Assembly: GCA_010094045.1 (NCBI GenBank)
Contig: ML986585.1
Span: forward strand, 219,196 to 283,195
Reading direction: 5' to 3'
DNA: 64,000 bases
DNA from: Lojkania enalia
Taxonomy: Eukaryota; Ascomycota; Dothideomycetes; Pleosporales
Of the stretch, positions 45,983 through 56,822 are shown in pieces. Within the stretch, counting starts at the first letter, position 1. Every line of letters begins with the position of its first letter. A program made the position numbers and the translations under genes. A model generated the notes under the pieces. That model was not told the DNA's origin. It was given only the letters and a program-made list of their open reading frames with translations, and ran no database searches.

Positions 45983-48304
45983 TTAATAGCCATCTAGTTC
46001 CGCCTCCCCTGTCGCTGCATGTACTGGAGCTGTGGTAGATGTCGACGTCGCCGTCGTCATCGCCGTCACCATGCTACTAAAATCATGTGATATCACCTCC
46101 CCGTGCGTAAAGAAATCGTCCTCATCCGGTTCATTATATGAATAAGTTTGGTCATCCTCCCAGTCATCCTCCTCTTCGTCGCCGAAACAGAATAGATCTT
46201 TCGTATTGCCGGGCTCTATGACTCTATGCTTGCCCTCCGGTATCTTGCACCCGCCAACTGTTTCTCGGAATCTGTTTGCGTAGTCTCTCGCTACAATAGT
46301 TGCATTTGCCGGCGGGACCATCTTTCCATTGTATAAGAGGTAAGGTAGATGTGGGATCTCTGGCAGGTCGCCCTCGAATGGCATGGCGCGATGTAATGGT
46401 CGTGACAACGGTATGACGGTAGACTCTGGGTTTTTAGGGAGAGGTGGAGGTGTGTCTGCCACGAGAAATGGCTCATTCAAGTCGGTAGACGGTGCATAGG
46501 CGTCGTTGTCCTCGTCTCCCTTTGACGGCGACCGGTACTCTTCGGGGAGATGATAGAGCTCGTGATGAATCGTAACGAATGTTTCGGAGGCGGCCATTGC
46601 CGGATATAGGAGAGAGTAACCACGCGCCCGCATTAGCTCAAGCATGTACTCTGTCCACGAAGGAAGTGTCTTAGAAACCAGCTTTGGTCTAGCTGCAGAT
46701 TTGGAAGACTGATGCTGCTTGGTCACGCGATTGCTGAGGAACGAATGTAGTTCCGCCCACTTGTCGCCAAAGTAGAGTGCAGCATGACTGTTTGGAGCCT
46801 GCCACAAGAACGGTGCACTTGGAGTTTCCGGAAACATTCTCTTGTACCTAAGGGTAGCCATGTCAGATGTTTCTGGGGGAGTCAATTTTGTTCTGCCGTC
46901 GAGGAGGACAGAGGGCAATTCGAGGCTCACACCCATGAGATTGTCCGCGTCTGTCTCTTCGAATTGGGAGTACTTGTGCTCAAGCAACACATATTTTATA
47001 TAATGAAAATAGAGCGGAGAAAGCTGCGCTTGGGGCGACAGGAGTAGGACGTGAGAGTTTGCCGTGTTCGTAGGAAAGAAAAGCTCTAAAAACCGGATAG
47101 CTGAATCCTCCTGTCTTGCGTGTTGGCGCGATATTCGGCGTCGCAATGTTACTTGGCTAGTTGCTAACGGATTTTCCATGCTCGCTGGTGGCCAGGCAAA
47201 ATTCTCTAGGTAGTGTTTCACGCCACCATCGATATCGGCGGGAAGTTCGATTGTAAGCCGAGGTGGTTTTAGACCCACATAGTCGGCTTCTTTGATGGAC
47301 TTCAGGAGCCGGACAATACCACCAGATGAGTCAGGTGGTGCTTGGATCAAGATATCGACCTCTGGATGATGCCAATTACGCAGGGATCCTGAATCTAGCC
47401 TCGTGATCCACATGAAGTTCTCTACGCGATCTTTGGGGATTTCGATAATTGGAATATCAAGTGCCTTAGCTCTCGTTCGTAGGCCCCTCACAAAAAAGGG
47501 ATCTTCTGAAAGCGAGTCATCCATTATTGCAACCTGAGGGTGAAGGTAGGACTGGATATGTGTCATCGCTGCCCCAACGCTCGACTCTGAACGCTGTTCG
47601 CTACTCCATTCCATATAATCTGGTCGAGCATCGTGCCAAAAAGCAGGACAGCTCTCCTCGTTGATCCCATTTATTTCTAGTATATCGGCTAGCGGTATAT
47701 CCTCGCGTCCGAAGAAAGCCGCATGGACGTGGTTCCTACTCCATTTTGCCGTCTCGCAAATCATAGGTAGCAATGTGGAAGCGCTTTTCAAGTTCGATAT
47801 GGCAAAAAGCACGTTCCTGTTCGTGGGCCGGTAGCCTTGGGTATTACTTGCCTTGTGGAGCGACGCGGCAAGTCGGTAGTAGCGGATCTGTCCGTTGAAA
47901 GTGCGCGGTGGAGGACTGCCATTCTTGGGCACCGAAAAGCCCTTGGGAGGCCCGGTAGGCTCCTCATCATACGCCTGGTAACCATCGTTTTGTGGAGTCA
48001 CGATGGGCCGCGCGTGCGGGCCATTTGTGTTGAAGTTCAGCTCCCCCAAGTCTGGAATGTTGTGAATGAAAAGGTACATCAGATACAACCCCACTATGGC
48101 TAATATGATGCGCCGCCTTCGCCATCGCAGCGGTATTCCTGAGAAAGGCCAGTTCGGTAGTCGCACGGTGGCGCCAGGTTTGTGGTCATCGTCCTTCTTC
48201 CCAAGCTCTTCATCGCCGGGCATTATCTTCCTGCTTAGCATGCTGGCCCTGCTCATGCCCTCCTGCAGCCACCCGCGGTGTCTAGATCGGCCTCTGGTGT
48301 GCAT
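45983..48304 (-). CDS. Glycosyltransferase-2-like type II membrane protein
   Basis: A single exon of 773 residues. A basic cytosolic tail (about 1-65) is followed by one membrane helix, RIILAIVGLYLMYLFI (about 66-82), and a long lumenal part, the layout of Golgi enzymes. The lumenal part begins near FNGQIRYYRLAASLHKA and has NVLFAISNLKSASTLLPMIC, HVHAAFFGREDIPL, HPQVAIMDDSL and WHHPEVDILIQAPPDSSGGI. Later come FLELFFPTNTANSHVLLLSP, YFHYIKYVLLEHKYS and a WTEYMLELMRARGYSLLYPA segment. These fit a Pezizomycotina family annotated as glycosyltransferase 2. The donor sugar and product are unknown, and I do not see a certain DxD metal site, so activity is an inference. The C-terminus is acidic and Thr-rich. 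Cell-wall or secreted-glycan synthesis is the likely setting. Confidence 0.72.
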   Translation of the reverse strand: MHTRGRSRHRGWLQEGMSRASMLSRKIMPGDEELGKKDDDHKPGATVRLPNWPFSGIPLRWRRRRIILAIVGLYLMYLFIHNIPDLGELNFNTNGPHARPIVTPQNDGYQAYDEEPTGPPKGFSVPKNGSPPPRTFNGQIRYYRLAASLHKASNTQGYRPTNRNVLFAISNLKSASTLLPMICETAKWSRNHVHAAFFGREDIPLADILEINGINEESCPAFWHDARPDYMEWSSEQRSESSVGAAMTHIQSYLHPQVAIMDDSLSEDPFFVRGLRTRAKALDIPIIEIPKDRVENFMWITRLDSGSLRNWHHPEVDILIQAPPDSSGGIVRLLKSIKEADYVGLKPPRLTIELPADIDGGVKHYLENFAWPPASMENPLATSQVTLRRRISRQHARQEDSAIRFLELFFPTNTANSHVLLLSPQAQLSPLYFHYIKYVLLEHKYSQFEETDADNLMGVSLELPSVLLDGRTKLTPPETSDMATLRYKRMFPETPSAPFLWQAPNSHAALYFGDKWAELHSFLSNRVTKQHQSSKSAARPKLVSKTLPSWTEYMLELMRARGYSLLYPAMAASETFVTIHHELYHLPEEYRSPSKGDEDNDAYAPSTDLNEPFLVADTPPPLPKNPESTVIPLSRPLHRAMPFEGDLPEIPHLPYLLYNGKMVPPANATIVARDYANRFRETVGGCKIPEGKHRVIEPGNTKDLFCFGDEEEDDWEDDQTYSYNEPDEDDFFTHGEVISHDFSSMVTAMTTATSTSTTAPVHAATGEAELDGY

Positions 48305-48863
48305 GCGCGCATTTACACCATGGCGTTGTAGGGAGAGACGGCTACGGTCGCGATCGACATGCGGCTCGAGGGTAAGGTAAGGCAGGGCGAGTTCCGTGCT
48401 ACAATGGCATGGAAGTGGAAGGGACGTAGAGGTCGGGAGGGGACAGCGTTGTGCTCATTCATATGTCGACCGCTTAGCAGCGCAAGGGCTAACCCATTGA
48501 CTGTCAACGGAATCCAAGAGCAAACTGGATGCGTGGCTTCAAGGAACCGGGCGTACGAAGTAGAGGGGCTGAGGGAGCTCCTTCGACTTCAGGACATGCT
48601 GGCGACTTTGACGACTCGGCAATCTATTAATTGCTGATAGCTGCACGACCCCTGCATCCGCCAAGCCTGGGATAGACGGCAGACAGACTGTTTCGAATTA
48701 TGTGCTACACTACGACTACATACCGAATGTGTCTTTATCAAGATACATTCGATTCGATTAAGGCGGAGCTATTTCTCCTCTGCGTGGCGGCAGTTCGACT
48801 TCGATGGGTGCCATGTTGAGGCATGACCCCAACCTTGGAATTGTTCTAGCGCTAATGGAGACT
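48305..48863. other. Intergenic between glycosyltransferase and P450 genes
   Basis: No gene seen. It holds the upstream region of the minus-strand glycosyltransferase-like gene and the 3' end of the P450. Confidence 0.4.
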
Positions 48864-50496
48864 CTACCCAAGCTTATCCCCCTGCTCATCTGCCTTTCGC
48901 AGAGCCTCTCTCAGCACAGCCTCGTTGCGCGGCTTGAAAATGACCTTGTAGTGCTTGGACATCGTAACCAAACTAGTAGGATCCGCACTTCCCTTCACGG
49001 GATGCGTATCCACCTCCGAATCAGGCGAGATCTCGAAGCTATTAAGCATTCGTAGATACGTCAGATATAGCTCCCTATTCGCAAGTAGAGATCCAGCACA
49101 CATCCTGTACCCCAGACCGTACGTGAAAAGTGGTGCATCCGGCTGCTCCAACCACCGCTCTGGTCGGAACACCTCCGGATCTCTCCATACCTTTGGATCT
49201 GCGTGACTTATTGTGAGCACAGCGTCAAGCGGGGCGATCAGAATTAGACCTACCCATGTTGCATGCCCATGCATTAAGATATATAGTGCTTCCCGCTGGG
49301 ATCAACTTGCCCTCGTAGAAGATGTCCTTCACTGTAGCGCGAGGTAGCGCTAGTCTGAGTACGCAGTAGTATCTTAGACACTCTCTCACCAACGCCGCAA
49401 CATACGCGCACTTTTGATCGTCTTGTGCGTCGCACAGGGGCTCTTTGTCTGTATAATATTCTCGAATCGCTTCAATAGCCTTCTTCTGGATGTCGGGACG
49501 CTGAGCCAGCAGTGCAATACTCCATTGTACTAGAGTCGTTATCGTGTCCAAACCACCGGAGAGCATAGTCAAGCTGATCGATGTCAATTCCTCTTTGTTC
49601 AGTGCCGCCTCCTTGTCTTTAATGACGTTTGCTTGGATGCATGGTTTGTGAATCCCCTTTTCCATCCTGTCATCCAAGTCCTTGTTGAGACGGTTAAGGT
49701 AAACGTCTCTTCGACTTCGCATTTCTTTCGCTTTCGTAGTTCCGAAACTAAAGGGGTTCAGTCGCAGTATAGGAATGAAGTCCTGGAGGTTGCCGGTGGT
49801 GCTTCTGAACTTGCTAATCGCCTCCTCGACCTCTGTAATCTCCTCGAACATTGGATCATGCCGGCTACCCATCCGCGTACCCCAATTCAGTGTTAGGGAA
49901 AGGCTCAAGCTTAGCCGCTGGATCATCGGCATCGGATCCACGCCAAACTTCCCAGACTGCCCATTCTCGAAACCTTCTTTAACAAAATCTTTGGTCTCGA
50001 CATCCAGATGGTCGATGTAGGTCGCAATCGACGGCTTGTTCAGCGCGGACGCAGCTCCCTTCCTTCTCCGTTTCAGCGACTCATTGAATGGTGAAGTTCC
50101 GATGGTTGTCCCTGCAGTATTCGATAAAACCTTATGAAATGTCCAGAAAACTGGCCTAGAGCTCAAAGCCTGACTGTTTTGTCCGAAAATCTTCCGTGCT
50201 GCCTCCGCGCTATTTACAACGATGACCGGGACATTGCCTAGCTGTATCTGATACACATCCCCGTAGATCTTAGACCATTGTCGATACTTCTCTGCCGCAT
50301 TGTATCTTATGTCCGGGATATTTCCAACCAGCGGCCAGTTCCTGGGGCCTGAGAAACCTTGGATCCTGGCGGAACGGCGGACAAATTCATTGATAATAAC
50401 GTAGATGAGTGGGAGACTGAGTAGGAATATCGCAAAACTCCGGAAGGGATGATTCTGGATTTCCGTAGACAGATAAGGTATTATTATAGAAATCAT
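48864..50496 (-). CDS. Cytochrome P450, CYP504-like (phenylacetate hydroxylase type)
   Basis: Exons 48864-49198 and 49254-50496 give 525 residues. The 55-base intron (GTAGGT...ACGCAG) splits the Asp codon of NMDPKVW. The start is ATG at 50,496; an in-frame GTG further up is not used. The order is an N-terminal membrane anchor (SFAIFLLSLPLIYVIINEFV), a proline hinge GPRNWPLVGNIPD, the I-helix SLTMLSGGLDTITTLVQW, the K-helix ECLR (ExxR), FRPERWL, and the heme loop FTYGLGYRMCAG with Cys448. ANRELYLTYLRMLNSFEI and DPTSLVTMSKHYKVIFKPRN resemble CYP504 enzymes, which hydroxylate phenylacetate or 3-/4-hydroxyphenylacetate on the route to homogentisate. The substrate is inferred from this resemblance only. 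It acts in the ER with a P450 reductase. No other gene of that pathway is in the window. Confidence 0.85.
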
Positions 50497-51712
50497 ATTG
50501 AATTTCAACGGGATACTTTGACTGGCGGCAGAGAATATCGACACGTGGAGGGCTTGGTGGTCGGTTCGACTGTCTAGGCTTTAGAGCTCGCCTGCTCACT
50601 GCAAATGCTCCCTGAGGCGCACCGGGCCCTCTTATTCGAAAGACTATCACGATTGTCACTAATGTAGTCAATACCCCAGATTTCGGCATTTAGTGGCATA
50701 GAGTTCCCCGCTTCTCGATCCGGGGCGCGGAATAGGCGGAATCGTTCCGTGCCGCGGAATGAGGGGATGTTGCGAATAGTTGTTTAGACACTACAATTGG
50801 ATAAGACATGGAGGGCCGTTTGCATCATGGCACTAAGTTTGAGCGAGTACTCTGATGGTTGGCAGTTTCTTTTTTTAGAGGCTTGAGATCGTTAGGGCGT
50901 GTGAAGAGGGTTGCAGGATTAGGGAGCAACCAGTCACCCACGGGTCCATTTAACGTTTCACATGTCGATTTACTTGTAGGCTGCATCGATAGGCTAACAT
51001 GTTATTTAATTAGTTTACGGATTTAAACTGAATTGTTCCATTTTAGTCGTGGTTCCAGCAAAGACCCCAATCTCTGGCAACAGGCCTGAAGGTTGTATGA
51101 AGCTATGCGGCTGATGCTCGTATTAATAAGGCGAGTCCACCATCTTGCTCATGTTTTACGAACCCTTTGGCCCATACTTAAGGCATATACGCTGTCAAAG
51201 TTATAGAATATTATTTTTGTGACTATACTACGGTAATGTTGATGTATTATTGAGGCGAGCTATAGGTCCCTATTTGGAGACTGCATGAGCTACATATACC
51301 CACAATAATTTACTAGGGGAACATTTCTAAATGGATTGTTATTTTACATGTTTTTGATTCTTTGAATTGTACTAGGGGGAACTTCAAAGTATCGAAAGGC
51401 TCAGTAGCATAGGTCTATTTGCAATTCATTTTCAATACAGAATCAAATCTTCGCTTTTGGTTCCTCTTCCAGACCTACCAGGTGTTCAAGTCATATATGC
51501 AACCCTTACTTGCGACCGTAGATTCTGAGTAGAGCTTTAAATGACACATTTTCACTTATTCGTCGAACAGTCTATTTAACTCAACGGATATAAATACCTC
51601 TTAGCGAACTTCCGTTCCCTTCAATATACTAAATATTCCAGATATTCTGCTTTCTAAAAGAACATTTCTCATTATCTAATTTCCGGACACAGGAACATCG
51701 ACTTCCCTACCA
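50497..51712. other. Intergenic, AT-leaning
   Basis: No gene seen. It holds the P450 promoter on the left and, on the right, the promoter and leader of the truncated small gene at 51,713. Confidence 0.4.
51589..51596 (+). promoter_or_regulatory. TATAAATA box upstream of the 51,713 frame
   Basis: A perfect TATAAATA lies 117 bases before the ATG, with a pyrimidine- and A-rich leader after it. Placement is suitable for a core promoter, which supports the frame at 51,713 having once been a real gene. Confidence 0.45.
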
Positions 51713-52113
51713 ATGATTACCTCTTTAAAAGCGCGCTCACCTAAAGCGTCAACCACCACCGATTTAGAAGACGCCTTTCCCATGCCTACATATGATAACG
51801 ATTCAAGCCATAACAAATGGACTGTTACATACTCGAACAATAATGGGCCCTTGCGAGATGGCTGTACCTACGATATTATAGTCGCTGAGGCACGCAGCAA
51901 GAGAGTAGGCTAGAGAGTAAGGGGTATTTGTGCTAATGATACGAAGCGACAGGAGACCAGGGATATTATCGACGCATTCCATGGAGATATCTTTGGAAGT
52001 GTTGTTGACGGTATCGTTAAAGTCACAAACGGGAACATCATGGAAGGATCTGAGTTTCACATATCGTCACTGGGTTATGCGAAGGTTTGCGTAATGACAG
52101 TGAAGTCTGAATA
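51713..52113 (+). pseudogene. Truncated small gene with one in-frame TAG
   Basis: From ATG 51,713 the frame reads MITSLKARSPKASTTTDLED and later NKWTVTYSNNNGPLRDGCTY, meets TAG at 51,911-51,913, and then stays open in the same frame (RVRGICANDTKRQETRDIID, then GSVVDGIVKVTNGNIMEGSE) until LINE sequence takes over at about 52,114. Only one stop in about 130 codons suggests a recent loss, perhaps TGG to TAG, or readthrough. No signal peptide, membrane helix or known domain is seen. The 3' end appears to have been lost to the LINE insertion. Family unknown. Confidence 0.45.
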
Positions 52114-53110
52114 TGGCAGAGCGAATTGCATACTTGGTAGGGGAGTATAGTCTCTTGCCCAGGATGTACTTTGGAGCTAGGAAGTAGAAGTCGACAACGC
52201 AGGCACTATCGTACCTCTACGAGGATGTATTTAAGGCGTGGCGAGGGAAGAAGACGCTACCACTGGTGTCATTCGACGTCACGGGAGCCTACAACGTAGT
52301 AACAGAACCAGAACTCAGGAGGCTCCAGTAGCGACAGATCCCGGAGATGGTTATTCAGTGGGTGCAGGACTTCTGCACTGTCCGTCAAGCGTGTATCCTC
52401 GTTAATGGATTTACCACAGACGTACAAGCGCTCCCGCAAGCAGGGCTACCGCAGGAGTTAGTACTAGCTCCAATCCACTTTTTTATGCAGATCTTGCACA
52501 GAGCGCACCTAGGAACGGCAGCTCGATGGCGTTTGTCGACGATTACTTAGTGTGGGTTGTAGGGTCGTCGGTGGAAGAGAACGCCCGGGCTATCCAAAGA
52601 GAAGTCATACTAGTGCTAGAGAAATAGGAGCAAACTAGTGGGGCGCAGTTTAAAGCAGCCAAAATATCATTCATCTACCTAACACTATATAAAGCGACGG
52701 GAAAAGATAGCACGACGCTACTCTAGCTTAGAGAAGCAGAGATTGTGCCTACAACCAAGCTTATTAAAGCTTCTTAGGGTAACGATCGATAAGGAAATGT
52801 GGTTTAAAATCTACTTAGCAGATAAGGCATGAAAAGCGACCAAGACCGCGGTGGTACTTCGTAGGCTTAAGGGCCTACAGCCGAGGGTAGTTAAGTGGCT
52901 GGCAGGGAGCGCGGTGGTACCGGTGGCAGACTACGCGTCGCCAGTATAGTATCCGATCGCAACACCCGACATGAAGCAGCTACTCACGCAATCGTAGCGG
53001 ATCGCAGCACAAGCTGTTATCTGAGGATTCTGCACTGTTGCACTCTTAGTAGTAGAAGTAGAGGCTGGTCTCCACCTGCTGGAGCACTCTTGTTCTCCGG
53101 TAGACGAATG
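52114..53110 (+). mobile_element. LINE (Tad1-like) fragment: reverse transcriptase
   Basis: The 5' end is truncated inside the reverse transcriptase: AERIAYLVGEYSLLPRMYFG, STTQALSYLYEDVFKAWRGK, LVSFDVTGAYNVV, ILVNGFTTDVQALPQAGLPQ. After a frameshift near 52,480 the catalytic box appears as AFVDDY (52,529-52,546). Later pieces include AVIGGFCTVALLVVEVEAGL (about 53,010), the link between RT and RNase H in fungal LINEs. Stops, mostly TAG, and frameshifts interrupt it. It cannot encode an active enzyme. Confidence 0.8.
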
Positions 53111-53114
53111 GGTG

Positions 53115-53903
53115 GCGCTGCTAAGTACGAATCCACGATGGGCAAGTTCGCCGCACAGGGTAGACGACCGTTTTGGGCACTAGTCTACTCATGCATTTGA
53201 GCGTCGAGGGAGATGGCAGTTACATAGCTGGCTGTAGACTTAGCCGACATTACAGCAGTAGTGGTGCATAGTAGATGGAGAAGTCTTCTCATAGTTTCGG
53301 TATACATCCTAGATCTGTGTTCCTGCAGTACTAAGGACGAAAACTCAGAGGAGCTCGACGACAGGCTAGGTATAGTCCGTAGACTAGTAGAGACGGAGCG
53401 ACTGCGCGACCCGCACACTGAGGTAGTAATTACTAGCGACTTTAACCGACACAATCCACTATAGAGGGGTAGCCAAATCGACAGCACAGAAAGTCAGAAG
53501 AGCGAATCGATCATTAAGCTCATGGCAGAGCTGTCGTTGCAGTTCCTCCTACCAGTAGGAATGATCACGCTCATCAACAATGCAGGGCGCTCATCCACAA
53601 TCTATCTCATGATTACAATACCTGGGCTAACGGGCGAATTGGCGAAGTGCTCTGTGTAAGAGCATAAATATAGGTCGGACTACCGAGCGATTCAAACCAG
53701 CTTTTGCATAGATATAGACAATCAGGAGAGTCAAGGAAGATTGCTATTCAAGAATGCGCCATGGGATTTGATCAGGGAAGTAGTCACAACAGAAGAAAGC
53801 AGGCTTTCTCACCGAAGATGGCGAGCTAGCTTACTTCATTGGGTGAACAAGGCCCTAGAGGTGCTCTGCCCGCGTGCCAAGCCATCGGAATGTATGAAGC
53901 GGA
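53115..53903 (+). mobile_element. LINE (Tad1-like) fragment: endonuclease domain
   Basis: The AP-endonuclease-like domain that opens ORF2 of such LINEs: STNPRWASSPHRVDD (about 53,120), ADITAVVVHSRWRSLLIVSV, VVITSDFNRHNPL (about 53,430), then IIKLMAELSLQFLLPVGMIT and LLFKNAPWDLIREVV. It ends at CPRAKPSECMKR, where the copia LTR begins. It lies downstream of the reverse transcriptase piece, the reverse of the order within one element, so it is probably a second truncated copy. The catalytic DFN-H core is visible but stops interrupt it. Confidence 0.75.
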
Positions 53904-53904
53904 G

Positions 53905-54071
53905 TTGAATCCCATGATCCGGATGCCTATAGGCAGGAGTGCCACAGTGCTGACTGCCTGGGAAGGCAGTCAGTGGCGTTAGGCAGATAGAGGAGCTTCT
54001 ACAACTATAAGTAGCTGTAGGTTTCATAGATAGAATAGTATCACATTTATTTCTCTAGTTCAGAGCTTCAA
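53905..54071 (+). repeat. Short LTR of a Ty1/copia-type element
   Basis: About 167 bases from TTGAATCCC to GCTTCAA, with short inverted ends TTGAA/TTCAA. It replaces LINE sequence abruptly at 53,905 and is followed by ACTAGTTATGAGTC, a likely decayed primer-binding site, and then by a copia-like gag start. It contains a strong hairpin at 53,941-53,977. Exact edges are uncertain, as no second LTR is in the window. Confidence 0.5.
53950..53973. other. Perfect 9-bp stem hairpin
   Basis: CTGACTGCC, loop TGGGAA, then GGCAGTCAG. Outer GCCA (53,941) and TGGC (53,974) can extend the stem after a bulge. It lies inside the copia LTR. Confidence 0.85.
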
Positions 54072-54380
54072 CTAGTTATGAGTCTCTCTTTTAAAGTTTT
54101 GAATTAGAGATAAGTGGTCAACGATTGTAGACTCAGACTAAGACCCGGATAAAGTCCCGAGTATAGACCATAGACATGATTAACTCTAAGTCAGATGAGG
54201 TCAAGGACAACCGCAAACTTAAGGGAAAAACCAACTTCGTTAGTTAGAAACGTGAATTCGAGCGCGCATCTAAAGCAAATAATATCTTCGAATATCTTAC
54301 AGGCGAGGAGGTTGTTCCTCCTAAGCTAAAGAAATAAGACTACTTTAGAAAGACTGTTAAAGTTAAATTACGTTAACGTA
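54072..54380 (+). mobile_element. Copia-type retrotransposon, 5' leader and gag start
   Basis: After the LTR comes a leader and, at ATG 54,176, a gag N-terminus of the copia type: KLKGKTNFVS, TAG, KREFERASKANNIFEYLTGE, EVVPPKLKK. Relatives read W where the TAG lies. It breaks off at TA 54,379-54,380 where a DNA transposon begins. Confidence 0.6.
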
Positions 54381-54970
54381 CCTTATAAGCGAACGACCCA
54401 TACAAGCGAGCGGTCCACCCCATCAACTTTTTCAACCCTTATATACATATAGCTCAACAACCAAGTAATATAATAACAATTTACAACTTGCGCGATTATT
54501 CTATAGAAACCTCTGCATCCTTCTAGCATATACGAGAATTATATCCAGCCTTGCCGCAGCGGCTACAGCGCGCTTTATACTGTCCGCTTGTACCTGATCG
54601 CACCCTAAATTGGCGCATTATAGCCCGAATTTCCTCCTTATCATCCTTTTTAACAATAATCATCTCTCCTTATACTTTTATTAGAGTCCCTTGCGCTTGA
54701 ATCCGCCTTTTTTTCCGCTGTGTCTATTTTGTTGCTGCTTCAATCGCTTCTTAAAGGCTGACGATTTCATCGCGCATTAACGCGATCTGATATATTACTT
54801 TTATAGAGCCTTTCTTAAGCTAATTTAGCTTCTTAATAATAGAAGCTAGTAAAGAGCTTATATCCCTTTAAATCCGATTACGAATTAATATTAATTGAGC
54901 TTCTAGCTCGCGCGCGTTACTTGGTGTTTTTGCTTCTTATAGGGTATTATCTTATCTTATACTAGCAGTG
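54381..54970 (-). mobile_element. Pogo/Fot1-type transposon 1, transposase 3' end
   Basis: The terminus CCTTATAAGCGAACGACC at 54,381 and a related AAGCGAGCGGTCC shortly after it resemble the TIR of the second pogo element in this window, and TA precedes it. On the minus strand, about 54,800-54,520 reads ALMRDEIVSL, stop, EAIEAATK and then RCSRCGKAGYNSRIC, the C-terminal coiled region and zinc knuckle of fungal DDE-1 transposases. The rest of the transposase is missing, because a gypsy LTR starts at 54,971; it may lie beyond the window. Confidence 0.68.
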
Positions 54971-55190
54971 TGTTACTAACCTATGTACCACTGGTACATG
55001 TAACGACCGCCGTCGCAGTCGTACACGCGCCGGGGCCTTATTTACGTTAGGTTGGTTAGAGGTAGTGGCTTTAGTAAAGAGAGAGTATTAGGTTCGCCGG
55101 TTCTTCGAATGTAATAAGTATATTTAGAAGTCTAATAGAGTAACAAGATAAATCTGCGAGAATAACTACATAGGACCTAATCTACTAAGG
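54971..55190 (-). repeat. Gypsy LTR, left copy (aligned part)
   Basis: Starts TGTTACTAACCTATGTACC. About 220 bases align without gaps to the right copy at 63,781-64,000. Its true right edge cannot be placed, because the right copy is cut by the window end. It keeps more C and G than the right copy. Confidence 0.85.
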
Positions 55191-56760
55191 AGATCTTCCG
55201 TCTTATATAGTTAGGTCCAAGACCGCTAAGCCTTAGCTTATCAGGTCTGTTAGGCCTGTTAGGTCCAACCTACTATACCTAATACTCCTACTATTATTAT
55301 ATATATAGGTTGTGCCATACTTTATTATCTAACTAATTATCTCCTTAGTTCCCGCAGTCCTACTACTTACTATTTAATAACTGGTTCTTAACATACTTCT
55401 ACTTATTATTACCTTATTAGTCCTCGTCCGAGTTAACCTATATAGTAGCTGATATTAGATTAAGCCCTAGCTATAGAAGTGGTACCTCTTAGCGTTCTAT
55501 ATTTATAATACCTATTCCCCCCTCTATAGGTTCGTCCCGAAGCTCTCTAATCTATTACCTTACCTATTCTATCTAGATATAGTATCTTACTATTTCTAGC
55601 AGCTTATTCTAGCTTCTAACGCATTCTATATAGATATATTATAGTACTATATCTATATTTTTCTGTTTTAGGGTTGGTACTTTATATATTCTAGTAGGTC
55701 CTACTTAGTTTATAAGTATAACCCTATTCTTCTTCCTTTTCCCCTTCTACTATATTAAAGGTTTAACGCGAAAATACTTCTACCCGCAACTATTATACTA
55801 GTTACTTAATTCTTTCTCTAGGCGTTATAATAGATCCGTCTTACTATTATTTAAACTGTTAGTCTATAAACTATAACTACTATAGTAATACTACCCTTTC
55901 TTCTATATATAGAGAATATTTTTCTTAGGGTCTATCCTGCGATCTTTCTTTAACTAAGAGTACCCTTCGCTGTTTCTTAGCAAATATATTAAAGGCCTAT
56001 AAGGAGTCTACCTCTACCTATTAAAATTTTATAGCTACTAAGAAAGAGGAGATTTATTATCTTAAGAAATCTATATATTACTATTAGATAGCTCTTTCTT
56101 ACCTAAAGCATACTAAAAGACGCGTCTATTCTCTAGAAGAGTATAGTCTAGATCTTAAGAAATAAGAGGTAAAGTTAATAGAAGAGTAAGAGAAGTTAGA
56201 GGAAGAGAAGAGGAGGTTTACTAGATCTAAAGCGCTCTCTACTATTACTCTAAGTTCTATATAAAAGGCTCCTTCTATATTACTACTACTATTATTTCCT
56301 AACTAGGCTTTACTTAATAATCTATTATTCTAGCCTTCTAGTAAAACTCCTTTAGCTTTATAATATAGTTAGCTAGATTCTATACTAGTTCCTATAAACT
56401 TTTCTCCTATAGGTATCTTTCTTACTTTACTAGATACTTCTACTAACGTCTAAACCGCTTTCTTACTAGTATATATTCTACTTTATATTTCTATTCTAGT
56501 TCTATATTAATAGTTTCTTATAGTAGTATATTATCCGGCGCTGGTTCTAGTTTTAACTTATAAAATACTAGGTATACTTTTATATTACTTAGTAGCTTTA
56601 GTTTAAAATTTATAGATCTAACTTATTCTTTAATTAGAAATAGTTCTATTCTCTTATAATTTAACTTTTTTATAGGTTTCTTAGTCTTTAAGTTTTTTAT
56701 TAATAGAAAAACTTTACTCTTCTTTTTAAAGGTTAGTCTCTTAATCCTTAACTTAACGTA

Positions 56761-56822
56761 CAGTATAAGCGAGCTAATTACCTAAGCGAGCTGATTATAA
56801 TATTAAGACTATACTAAAATCG
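56761..56822 (+). repeat. Left TIR of pogo element 2
   Basis: Begins CAGTATAAGCGAGCTAATTA. It contains two direct copies of a TAAGCGAGCTNATTA unit. It matches the reverse complement of the right TIR with about six differences, mostly transitions. Confidence 0.85.

Noticed and set aside
50497..50544. Extended P450 start at 50,544
   Set aside because: The frame there begins with GTG; the first ATG is at 50,496 and gives a normal membrane anchor.
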